NCBI RefSeq assembly: GCF_009765835.1
Contig: NZ_LMUS01000006.1
Span: forward strand, 1,632,438-1,696,437
DNA from: Granulicella sp. L56
Lineage (GTDB): Bacteria; Acidobacteriota; Terriglobia; Terriglobales; Acidobacteriaceae
Length of the DNA stretch: 64,000 nucleotides
Direction of reading: 5' to 3'
Every line of letters starts with the position of its first letter. The stretch's first letter is position 1. Shown one piece after another: positions 52,396 through 59,897 of this stretch. The notes below the pieces were generated by a model. The model had not been told where the DNA came from, searched no databases, and was given only the letters and a program-made list of their open reading frames with translations. Made by a program: the position numbers and the translations under genes.

Positions 52396-53334
52396 CTATT
52401 CCCTGGTCCCTGGTCCATGCTCCCTGTGGTGCTGCATATAAGTGGTGGTGATGACTTCGCGGAGACGCTGGGTAAGGGCGTCGGCGTCGCGGGTGGTTAA
52501 GCCGGTGGTGGGGATGGGGTCGCCTACGATGATGGCCAATGGGCGCGGCGTGAGGTGGTAGGTGTGGATGGGGAGCAGCTCGTAGGTTCCGACCAGCGTG
52601 AGCGGGATGAGGGGGAGCTGCGCCTTGATGGCCATGTAGGCTGCGCCTGAGACGAAAGGTTGGGTCTCGCCGGTGGCAGCGCGGCCACCTTCAGGGAAAA
52701 GGACCAGGGGGAGACCGGCTTTAAGTGTGGCTACGCCGCGATTTAGGCTGACGATGGCGGAGCGGACGCCGGATTGGTCGACCGGGACCTGGCCGGAGCG
52801 GTTGAGGTACCAGCCAATAAAGGGGATCTTCCAGAGGGCCTGCTTGGCGAGGATGCGGAACTGGAAGGGCAGCTTGGCGAAGAGGACCGGGGTGTCGTAG
52901 TAGCTGAGGTGGTTGGAGGCGTAGACAGCACTCTCATGCTCGTGGAGCTTTTCGGCCCCGATGAGGGTGACGGGCGAGAGGCTGAGGAGGAGCAGGACCT
53001 TGGCCCAGGCGTGGGCGATGGCGTGTTGCTGGCGCCCGGACTTGTCCCACAGGCCGGCGATGAGCGAGACGCAGCCGAAGGCGATGGTGGCGAGGGCAAT
53101 CAGAGGCAAGAGCAGGAGGTAGGTCAGCCAGGGGAGGAGGCGGTTCTTTGACGGGATTTGCGGGTCGCCCAGCTCGGAATCTGACTTGGAGTTCTGTGGT
53201 GGTTCGGGCGAAATACAGGGGTCTCTCCACTCCGCTTCGCTTCGGTCGAGATGACGTGCTTCTGTTGCAGCTCCGGATCGGCCACTTTGGTCGAGATGAC
53301 GTGCTTTTACTGCCTCGTCAATCGGCTCGCTCAT
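52396..53334 (-). CDS. plsC: 1-acyl-sn-glycerol-3-phosphate acyltransferase with repeat-coded N-terminus
   Basis: Acylates lysophosphatidic acid in phospholipid synthesis. The catalytic NHLSYYD motif (H142, D147) and FPEGGRA are present, behind one or two membrane helices (about 66-95). The ATG overlaps the folC stop (ATGA), so translation is coupled. Residues 27-42 (RHLDRSEAEWRDPCIS) are coded by family A copy A16, and residues 11-17 by a partial arm, so about 50 extra residues precede the normal enzyme. A later start would lose the overlap with folC. Total 312 residues. Confidence 0.9.
   Translation of the reverse strand: MSEPIDEAVKARHLDQSGRSGAATEARHLDRSEAEWRDPCISPEPPQNSKSDSELGDPQIPSKNRLLPWLTYLLLLPLIALATIAFGCVSLIAGLWDKSGRQQHAIAHAWAKVLLLLSLSPVTLIGAEKLHEHESAVYASNHLSYYDTPVLFAKLPFQFRILAKQALWKIPFIGWYLNRSGQVPVDQSGVRSAIVSLNRGVATLKAGLPLVLFPEGGRAATGETQPFVSGAAYMAIKAQLPLIPLTLVGTYELLPIHTYHLTPRPLAIIVGDPIPTTGLTTRDADALTQRLREVITTTYMQHHREHGPGTRE
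53211..53256 (-). repeat. Family A repeat inside plsC, copy A16
   Basis: Short form, in frame in the plsC N-terminus. A partial left arm (GTCGAGATGACGTGC) at 53288-53310 gives a second run of similar residues. Confidence 0.88.
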
Positions 53335-54845
53335 GCGGGGCTGTCCCCCGAGGTGAGGGCCAGGTTGCGGACCTCGCCTACGAGGTAGACCGAACCGGTG
53401 GCGATGATGATGCCGTCGGGTGGGGTGACCGCGCGGGCTTCAGCGAGAGCGGCGGCGATGTGCGGCGCGGCGTGGGCGGGGATGTCTAGGGCGTGGGCGG
53501 CGGCGAGCAGATCGGAGAGCGAGGCGGCGCGCGGGTTGTCGATGGGGGCGAGCAGGACGTGGTCGCGGACGCGGTCGGGGTCGCCGCTGTTGGAGTCGAA
53601 GAGAGGGAGAAGGATCTGCGACATTTCTTTGAGCGACTTGTCGCGGAGACAACTGAAGATCAGGGTGCGGGGCTGGGCGGAAGGAAGCTGGGCGATGGCG
53701 GCGCGGAGGGTCCAGGCACCGGCGGGGTTGTGGGCCACGTCGAGCAGGAGCGGCGGATGGCCGGGGATGAGTTCGAGACGGCCGGGCCAGCTTGTGTTGC
53801 GGATTCCTGCTTCGATCGCGGTGTTGGTGATTTTGTAACTGGTTTGGTTACTTGTAGTGTTTGATTTGTAACTAATCTGGTTGCGTAATGCTACTGCGGC
53901 TGCTATGGCCAGGGCGATGTTGCGTTGCTGGTGCTGGCCGTGGAGCGGGGAGTTTATTTCGAGGGGTTGGTGGTCGAGGGTCAGGGTGTAGTGGTTGGGG
54001 GGGAGGGTTTGTGGGGCTTCGGAAACCCACGTCTCAGAATCGAGACGTGGGGCACCCGGTTGTTGTGCTGCGGGAACTCTGGTGGGGGGGACGAAGGGGG
54101 CGGCGCTGATGGCGGTGAGGTTGAGGGTGGCGGCGGCTTCGCCGATGGCCTGGTTGGCCTCGGGGTGCTGGGGCAGGGTGATGAGGGTTCCGTTGGCGCG
54201 GAGGATGCCTGCCTTTTCGCGGGTGATGGCGGCGATGGTGTCGCCGAGGTAGTCCTGATGGTCGAGTGCGATGTCGGTGATGATGGAGAGGAGCGGCTCG
54301 ACGATGTTGGTGGCATCGAGACGGCCTCCGAGGCCGACTTCGAGGACGGCGACTGCTACGCGCAGGGCGGAAGGCGCCTCCGGCGCGGAATCTGAGGCGG
54401 AGTCTTCTGCCTGACCGGCGAAGTAGAGGAAGGCGAGGGCGGTGAGGACTTCGAAGAAGCTGGGGTGGTGAGGCAGGGCGCCTTCGAAGACGAGGCGGTT
54501 GGCGGCGTCATCAACCTGGAAGTAGAGGCGGGCGAAGTCTTCGTCGGAGATCTGGATGCCGTCGATCTGGATGCGCTCGTTGACGCGGATGAGGTGCGGC
54601 GAGGTGTAGAGGGCGGTGCGGTAGCCGGCGGCGGTGAGGATGCTGGCGAGGGTGGAGGCGGTGGAGCCTTTGCCGTTGGTCCCGGCGATGAGGACGGAGG
54701 GGAAGGTGTTCTGCGGATCGCCGAGAGCGGCCATGAGGGCGCGCATGTGGGCGAGGTCGAACTTGCGGCGCGGCGCGGTGGGAGAGGGCTGTGTAAGCTC
54801 GTGGCCGAGCGCGTAGAGGTGATCGACCGCAGCGATGTAGGACAT
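53331..54845 (-). CDS. folC: Folylpolyglutamate/dihydrofolate synthase with two repeat-coded insertions
   Basis: Adds glutamate to folates. The Mur-ligase P-loop GTNGKGST (55-62) and the LEVGLGGRLDATN and SIITDIALDHQDYLG blocks are intact. At 504 residues it is longer than the usual 420-440. Family B copy B4 codes residues about 263-275 (APRLDSETWVSEA). Two copies of a 24-nt repeat code residues about 320-338 (NQISYKSNTTSNQTSYK). Both insertions stay in frame and avoid the motifs. The stop overlaps the plsC start. Confidence 0.93.
   Translation of the reverse strand: MSYIAAVDHLYALGHELTQPSPTAPRRKFDLAHMRALMAALGDPQNTFPSVLIAGTNGKGSTASTLASILTAAGYRTALYTSPHLIRVNERIQIDGIQISDEDFARLYFQVDDAANRLVFEGALPHHPSFFEVLTALAFLYFAGQAEDSASDSAPEAPSALRVAVAVLEVGLGGRLDATNIVEPLLSIITDIALDHQDYLGDTIAAITREKAGILRANGTLITLPQHPEANQAIGEAAATLNLTAISAAPFVPPTRVPAAQQPGAPRLDSETWVSEAPQTLPPNHYTLTLDHQPLEINSPLHGQHQQRNIALAIAAAVALRNQISYKSNTTSNQTSYKITNTAIEAGIRNTSWPGRLELIPGHPPLLLDVAHNPAGAWTLRAAIAQLPSAQPRTLIFSCLRDKSLKEMSQILLPLFDSNSGDPDRVRDHVLLAPIDNPRAASLSDLLAAAHALDIPAHAAPHIAAALAEARAVTPPDGIIIATGSVYLVGEVRNLALTSGDSPA
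53832..53888 (-). repeat. Two tandem copies of the 24-nt repeat inside folC
   Basis: TTTGTAACTGGTTTGG at 53832 and TTTGTAACTAATCTGG at 53865, the reverse orientation of the copy next to parB (46409-46432). Confidence 0.7.
54024..54057 (-). repeat. Family B palindrome inside folC, copy B4
   Basis: CCCACGTCTC, loop agaatc, GAGACGTGGG, then GCACCC. A 42-nt stretch (54020-54061) is identical to 57036-57077 in thrS. Confidence 0.9.
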
Positions 54846-54872
54846 GGAGGTATTTTAGGCGATGAAAGGAAG

Positions 54873-54909
54873 GCTTAACACCGATTGCCGCCGATGATCA
54901 CCGATTTAA
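54873..54909 (+). repeat. Family D fragment
   Basis: CTTAACACCGATTGCCGCCG then ATCACCGATTTAAGG, a diverged arm next to the folC start. Confidence 0.55.
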
Positions 54910-54943
54910 GGCGGGCGACCATGGATGGGTGCGGATCAAGGAC

Positions 54944-55005
54944 AAATACAGGGGTCTCTCCGCTGCGGCGTGCGGTGAAGCTGCACGCCTTCGGTCGAGA
55001 TGACG
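54944..55005 (-). repeat. Family A dispersed hairpin repeat, copy A17
   Basis: Central stem GGCGTGC-agcttcacc-GCACGCC; the stem equals that of A15 but the loop differs. Confidence 0.9.
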
Positions 55006-55304
55006 TGATCTTTGCTGATCCGACCAGGATCATGTGTGTTTTTTGGAGCGAGTGGGTCTGTCGAGATGACGTGCGGTTGGGGCGAGGTCGCTCGGTTGAG
55101 AGGATGTGTCTCCTTGCCGATCAGATTGCAATGATGTGCGGGGCAGGACTTTCCATCTTTGTGTGCATGAATTTGCATCGTCATCGTTGGTACCTCCGCA
55201 GCGATGGGCAGTTATGCCGGGCTTTGCTATGTCCCTTGTATGGAAGGAAACGTGCAGCTATCTTCCGTACCTCTACGAGCTTTTATTTTAAAAGGACCTT
55301 CCCC

Positions 55305-55871
55305 ATGCGCTTCCGCCATCTTATGGCTGCCTCAGTGCTTCTCCTGTTTCCGATTTTGGCTCGTGCCGACAGCTTTACTTACACCTTCAATGACACCTTC
55401 TCTGGCTTCAGCGTCATGGGAACGATCACGACGGATACGAACTCCGGTGTGGTGGCGACGAGCGACATTACCAGTTACGACATCATGCTGAACGACGGCA
55501 CCTCCACGCTCTCTCTGACGCCTGCCGATTCTGGTTTCGCTGTCGTCGGCAACAGCGTGACGGCGACCGCCTCTGGGCTGTTCTTCAACTTTGACAACGT
55601 GAACAATGACCAATTGATCTTTCAGAGTCCTGCGGTCGGCACGGGCACGAACTATCTGTGCTATCAGGGCGTGGACGGCGGCTGCGATGATTTCCACGGC
55701 GCTCACGAGTCGGTCTCGATCGGCAATGACGGGCAGATCGTGGAGCCTCGGAGCGGGAACCTGGCGATTGCCTCGATACCGGTCGCGCAGACGCCGGAGC
55801 CGGAAAGCTTTGTCCTGCTGGGTACGGGGCTGCTGGGGCTGGCTGGCGTGGCGCGGCGCAGATTGATTTAA
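55305..55871 (+). CDS. PEP-CTERM sorting-domain exported protein (first of a pair)
   Basis: 188 residues. Signal peptide 1-21 (LLLFPILARADS), a beta-rich middle (YTFNDTFSGFSVMGTITTDT) and the C-terminal PEP-CTERM signal TPEPESFVLLGTGLLGLAGVARRRL, which is recognised by exosortase and used to anchor proteins during export to the surface or into an extracellular matrix. AAAGGA lies about 9 bases before the ATG at 55305; the frame is open to 54885 through repeat DNA. No exosortase gene is in the window. Confidence 0.9.
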   Translation: MRFRHLMAASVLLLFPILARADSFTYTFNDTFSGFSVMGTITTDTNSGVVATSDITSYDIMLNDGTSTLSLTPADSGFAVVGNSVTATASGLFFNFDNVNNDQLIFQSPAVGTGTNYLCYQGVDGGCDDFHGAHESVSIGNDGQIVEPRSGNLAIASIPVAQTPEPESFVLLGTGLLGLAGVARRRLI

Positions 55872-55887
55872 GCCGGGCAGGATTTTA

Positions 55888-55923
55888 TCGACCCCGTCCT
55901 TGCGGTTTGCAGGATGGGGTCGA
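55888..55923 (+). terminator. Hairpin after the first PEP-CTERM gene
   Basis: TCGACCCCGTCCT and AGGATGGGGTCGA pair over 13 bp with one G-T pair and a 10-base loop, 16 bp after the stop. No T-run follows, so termination is likely but not certain. Confidence 0.55.
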
Positions 55924-56035
55924 GAGGATTGGGTGTCGTCAGAAAACGGCCCCATTACTAAAGATCAATCGAGAGGTGACTGTAACCGCACAGGATTTGG
56001 ACTAAGCTAGGTGCGCCTCTTGAAGGGGGATTCCG

Positions 56036-56611
56036 ATGCGAATCAAGCTACTCGTCGCTGCCGTCGCTTTGCTCTCAGCCAGCCTTGCCGCCCATGCCAC
56101 TACGGTTACTTACGACTTTACCTACTCTTCTACAACTGGGAGCCTGGCAGGTGAAACCGCCTCCGGAAACGGCTCCTTCGCCGTGAGCTATCCCTTCGGC
56201 ACGAGAGGCGGGACACTCACCGCGTTTTCGTTCACCAATACCATCGACTCTTCCATCGGCGATTCGACCTTTGTCTATCGGTTCAATGATATTGATGCCG
56301 CTTCGAGCAACATCGTTCTCACCCTCGGCGGCGAGTCCATCGCGCTGGCAACGATTACAGCAGGAGCGCGCGGAACGAACACGAGCTGGGGTGCTGTTGA
56401 CTTTGTGTTGAACATTGCTACCGATGGAGTGGTCACTGGCAGCACGTACTACGTGGGCAATGGGAATGCCCATTCTGCTGCCGACGGTACCACTGGCACA
56501 GGGACCGTCACCTTCGTAAGCACGGACGTTACCCCCGAACCTTCCAGCTTCGTTTTGCTGGGGACTGGCTTGCTTGGGATGGGCGGCCTCATCAAGCGGC
56601 GCATCGCCTGA
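56036..56611 (+). CDS. PEP-CTERM sorting-domain exported protein (second of a pair)
   Basis: 191 residues. Signal peptide 1-21 (ending in AAHA), a beta-rich middle (TVTYDFTYSSTTGSLAGETASG, FTNTIDSSIGDSTF) and the C-terminal signal TPEPSSFVLLGTGLLGMGGL followed by IKRR. The sorting signal matches that of the gene before it, but the bodies differ, so they share the export route rather than a close function. AAGGGGGA precedes the ATG. Confidence 0.9.
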   Translation: MRIKLLVAAVALLSASLAAHATTVTYDFTYSSTTGSLAGETASGNGSFAVSYPFGTRGGTLTAFSFTNTIDSSIGDSTFVYRFNDIDAASSNIVLTLGGESIALATITAGARGTNTSWGAVDFVLNIATDGVVTGSTYYVGNGNAHSAADGTTGTGTVTFVSTDVTPEPSSFVLLGTGLLGMGGLIKRRIA

Positions 56612-56640
56612 GCGCGATGTGACTTTGATGGCGCTTCGTA

Positions 56641-56674
56641 AACCCACGTCCCAGAAGCGGGACGTGGGGCACCC
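56641..56674 (-). repeat. Family B palindromic repeat, copy B5
   Basis: AACCCACGTCCC, loop agaagc, GGGACGTGGGGCACCC; minus orientation, 30 bp after the PEP-CTERM stop. Confidence 0.85.
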
Positions 56675-56689
56675 TGGCCAGAGGGTTTT

Positions 56690-56754
56690 CCTCCGGATGT
56701 GGTTTTGGTGGTTCGAGCAAAACGCAGATTCCCTTCGGGAATGACAAACAAAGG
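56690..56754 (-). repeat. Family C repeat, copy C4
   Basis: On the minus strand TTTGTCATTCCCGAAGGG, AATCTGCGTTTTGCTCGAAC, and the trailing CCGGAGG segment. Confidence 0.82.
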
Positions 56755-56787
56755 ATGCGTGCGGTTGGGGGTGGCGTGATGGGTGGT

Positions 56788-56824
56788 GGTGCCCCATGTC
56801 CCAGAAGCGGGACATGGGGCACCC
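56788..56824 (-). repeat. Family B palindromic repeat, copy B6 (extended)
   Basis: GGTGCCCCATGTCCC, loop agaagc, GGGACATGGGGCACC: a perfect 15-bp stem. The loop sequence gives the minus orientation. Confidence 0.88.
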
Positions 56825-56897
56825 GACTCAGTTGCTGGACATGCGCTGGTGTGGGTTGGTGTGGCGGGGGTAAAGCAAATATGCTGTAGATACCGAT

Positions 56898-58937
56898 ATG
56901 AGCGAGCAGATTAAGATTCAGCTTCCTGATGGTTCCGTGCGCGAGGTTCCGCGCGGTACGACTCCTTTTGATATAGCGACGAGCATCTCACCGCGGCTGG
57001 CGGCGGTGGTGGTGGTGGCGCGGGTTAAGCCGCTGCGGAAACCCACGTCTCAGAATCGAGACGTGGGGCACCCGGTTTCGGGGGAGGAGTCGGAGGCTTC
57101 GATGTATGGGGCGGCGGCTGGTGGGGAGCGGCTGGTGGATTTGTCGGCTCCGCTCGATGAGGATGTTGCGCTGGAGTTGTTGAAGGAAGGCGATGAGGCG
57201 TCACTGAAAGTCGTCCGGCACTCGGCGGCGCATGTGATGGCGACGGCGATTCTGGAGCTGTTTCCTGAGACCAAGCTGGGGCATGGACCGGCGACCGATG
57301 CCGGGTTCTTCTATGACGTCTATCGGGAGACCCCTTTTAGCGATGAAGATTTAGCCGCGATTGAGAAGCGCATGGCTGAGGTCGTGGCGCGTGACGAGAA
57401 GTTTGTGCGCGAGGAAGAGCCGCGCGAGAAGGGGCTGGACGACTACGCGAAGCAGGGCGAGTTCATGAAGGTCCACTTCATCGAGCGGTTTACGCAGCCC
57501 GGTGATGAGATCTCTTTGTATAAGAACGGCGGGTTTACGGACTTTTGCCGTGGGCCGCATGTGCCTTCGACGGGGCGGGTGAAGGCGTTCAAGGTGACGA
57601 GCGTTGCCGGTGCTTACTGGCTGGGTGATGAGAAGAACAAGCAGTTGCAGCGGATTTACGGCACCGCGTTTTTTAATGCAAAGGATTTAGATGCTCACTT
57701 CAAGCGGCTGGAAGAGATCAAGGCTCGCGACCATCGCGTGCTGGGCAAGCAGCTCGATCTTTATTCGATCCAGGAGGTGGCGGGCTCGGGTTTGATCTTC
57801 TGGCATCCGAAGGGCGGCCTAATTCGCAAGACGATGGAAGACTGGATGCGCGATGAATGTATCCGTCGCGGTTACGAATTGGTTTATACGCCACACATCA
57901 TGCGGCGCGAGATGTGGAAGATCAGCGGGCACGAGGAGAACTACGGCGAGAACATGTATCCGGCCATGGAGCTGGACGACGCGGAGTATCGGCTGAAGCC
58001 GATGAACTGCCCCGGCCACATCCTTATCTATAAGAACTCGCCGAAGAGCTACCGTGATTTGCCTGTGCGTTATGCGGAGCTGGGGAACGTTTATCGGTAT
58101 GAGCGCAGTGGCACGATGCATGGCCTCTTGCGCGTGCGTGGCTTTACGCAGGACGACGCGCACATCTTCTGCACGCCGGAGCAGATCGAGGGCGAGATCG
58201 CAGGCTGCATTGATTTTGCGGAGTCGGTGCTGAAGACGTTTGGATTTGAAGAGTTCAAGGTGGAGCTTTCGACGTGGGACCCGATGGACAAGAAGTTCAT
58301 CGGCAGCGCGGAGCGGTGGGACGGCGCGGTGGGCTCGCTGACGAAGGTGCTCGACGCGAAGGGAATACCGTACAAGATCATTCCGGGCGAGGCTGCGTTC
58401 TATGGGCCGAAGATCGATATCAAGCTGGTGGATGTGCTGGGGCGGATGTGGCAGTTGTCGACGGTGCAGTTCGACTGGAACCTGCCAGCTCGTTTCGACC
58501 TGCACTACAAGGGCGAGGATGGCGAGCTGCATCAGCCGGTGATGGTGCATCGTGCTTTGTTTGGGAGCGTCGAGAGATTTTTCGGCGTGCTGATTGAGCA
58601 CTATGCCGGTGCGTTTCCGATGTGGCTGGCTCCGGTGCAGGTGGGGCTGGTGCCGATCTCGGAGAAGCATCTGGAGTATGCGAACGCGGTGAAGGCGAAG
58701 CTTGAGGCCGCCGGGATCCGGGTGGAGCTGGATGCTCGGAATGAAAAGATGAATGCGAAGATCCGCGAGTTCACCTTGCAGAAGGTTCCGTTCGTGCTGG
58801 TGATGGGCGATAAGGAAGCGGCGAGTGAAGCAGTGAGCGTAAGGACGCGGGGCAAGGGCGATGAGGGCAGCGTTTCGCTCGATGCGTTTATCGAGCGGGC
58901 ACTTGGGTTGGTGACGGGGCAGGGCGTAGCTTTGTAG
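56898..58937 (+). CDS. thrS: Threonyl-tRNA synthetase with palindrome-coded insertion in the TGS domain
   Basis: Charges tRNA-Thr. Order: TGS domain (1-100), editing domain with HSAAH (108-112) and DFCRGPH, class II core (NCPGHILIYK, RYERSGTMHGLLRVRGFTQDDAHIF, HRALFGSVERF; Cys and His zinc ligands) and anticodon domain. At 679 residues it is about 30-40 longer than usual. The excess lies between the TGS strands VVVVARVK and GERLVDLSAPLDED; residues 47-59 (RKPTSQNRDVGHP) are coded by family B copy B7. The reading frame and all catalytic motifs are intact. Confidence 0.96.
   Translation: MSEQIKIQLPDGSVREVPRGTTPFDIATSISPRLAAVVVVARVKPLRKPTSQNRDVGHPVSGEESEASMYGAAAGGERLVDLSAPLDEDVALELLKEGDEASLKVVRHSAAHVMATAILELFPETKLGHGPATDAGFFYDVYRETPFSDEDLAAIEKRMAEVVARDEKFVREEEPREKGLDDYAKQGEFMKVHFIERFTQPGDEISLYKNGGFTDFCRGPHVPSTGRVKAFKVTSVAGAYWLGDEKNKQLQRIYGTAFFNAKDLDAHFKRLEEIKARDHRVLGKQLDLYSIQEVAGSGLIFWHPKGGLIRKTMEDWMRDECIRRGYELVYTPHIMRREMWKISGHEENYGENMYPAMELDDAEYRLKPMNCPGHILIYKNSPKSYRDLPVRYAELGNVYRYERSGTMHGLLRVRGFTQDDAHIFCTPEQIEGEIAGCIDFAESVLKTFGFEEFKVELSTWDPMDKKFIGSAERWDGAVGSLTKVLDAKGIPYKIIPGEAAFYGPKIDIKLVDVLGRMWQLSTVQFDWNLPARFDLHYKGEDGELHQPVMVHRALFGSVERFFGVLIEHYAGAFPMWLAPVQVGLVPISEKHLEYANAVKAKLEAAGIRVELDARNEKMNAKIREFTLQKVPFVLVMGDKEAASEAVSVRTRGKGDEGSVSLDAFIERALGLVTGQGVAL
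57040..57073 (-). repeat. Family B palindrome inside thrS, copy B7
   Basis: AACCCACGTCTC, loop agaatc, GAGACGTGGGGCACCC; part of a 42-nt identity with folC (54020-54061). Confidence 0.92.
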
Positions 58938-59169
58938 ATGTGCTTTTGTTGCTGGCTTCGGTCGCGAGGACTTGCGGTTGCAGCTTTGGATTGGTTGATG
59001 CGGATCATCAATAAAGGTGATGCCGTAGCCGTCCTGTAACTCTCGCGTGAGATAGTACGGTACTGATCCGATAAAGTCTGCGTCTAATCACTCATACTGC
59101 AAAGCTTCGTCGCGCAGAGCACGGATCAGGCGGGCTGGTGGTTTCTACTCCCCAGGAGGCGTGATCGGA

Positions 59170-59646
59170 ATGTTTGTGGTCAGCGACAGGATTCATGTCA
59201 ATGCGCCCATCGAGCGATGCTTTCTGCTGTCTACGAATCTGGAGCTGGTGAAGCACTCGCTGAGGATGAAGCTGGTGCCGCACCAGTCGAGCAGGGCGGG
59301 CGGGCTTGTGGAGAGCGGCGACCGGCTTATGTGGCAGGGGTGGGCGTTTGGTCTGCCGCATCAGCATGAGAGCCTGATCACACGGTACGAACGGCCCGAT
59401 TTCTTTCAGGACACGATGGAGCGGGGACGGTTCAAACGGTTTCAGCACGATCATTTCTTCGCCGAGATCGGCGGACGGACGCTTCTGAGTGACAAGGTCC
59501 GGTTCTCTTTGCCGCTGGGAGGGGTGACGCGGCCGCTGGGACGGTTCCTGGTGACGCCTTATGTTTCCAAGCTGCTGCGACACCGGCTGGAACTGCTGAA
59601 GCGGGTGGCGGAGAGCGATGAGTGGAAGCAGTATCTGCCTGGATAG
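59170..59646 (+). CDS. SRPBCC/START-like protein (first of two)
   Basis: 158 residues with the helix-grip pattern of the polyketide cyclase/START-like superfamily: an N-terminal INTERNAL strand VSDRIHVNAPIERCFLLST, then RYERPDFFQDTMERGRFKRFQHDHFF and a long C-terminal helix (RHRLELLKRVAESDEWKQYL). These proteins bind hydrophobic ligands. AGGAGG lies 10 bases before the ATG at 59170; a GTG at 59161 overlaps the site too closely. It resembles the protein at 61099-61647. Confidence 0.83.
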   Translation: MFVVSDRIHVNAPIERCFLLSTNLELVKHSLRMKLVPHQSSRAGGLVESGDRLMWQGWAFGLPHQHESLITRYERPDFFQDTMERGRFKRFQHDHFFAEIGGRTLLSDKVRFSLPLGGVTRPLGRFLVTPYVSKLLRHRLELLKRVAESDEWKQYLPG

Positions 59647-59673
59647 AGTTGAGTCTGCGGCTGGAACAACGAC

Positions 59674-59739
59674 AAATACAGGGGTCTCTCCACTGCGCAA
59701 CGGACGATAACGCTGTCCGCTGCTCCGGTCGAGATGACG
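59674..59739 (-). repeat. Family A dispersed hairpin repeat, copy A18
   Basis: Central stem CGGAC-agcgttatc-GTCCG, a further independent stem sequence. Confidence 0.88.
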
Positions 59740-59897
59740 TGCCTTTTGTTGTGTGCTCCGAAGAAACGAGGTGTTTTGTTACTGCGTTCCGCGTTAGTCA
59801 TGCCTTGTCGCAGCTTTTATGTCTCCATCGATGTAATCTCGCCGTGGCGAAGCCATGAAGGCCGGTGCAGGCATCTCACTGAGATGAGGTGTTGCGA

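Larger units (their letters stand above)
54846..55304. other. Divergent repeat-rich region between folC and the first PEP-CTERM gene
   Basis: It holds a family D fragment (54873-54909), copy A17 and then decayed left arms (GTCGAGATGACGTGCGG near 55059). From 55110 to 55290 the sequence is unremarkable and probably carries the promoter of the rightward gene; AAAAGGA near 55291 is its ribosome site. Confidence 0.6.

Noticed and set aside
52293..52418. N-terminal extension of the DUF7010-like gene
   Set aside because: Coded by family C copy C3; the family normally starts at the ATG at 52292.
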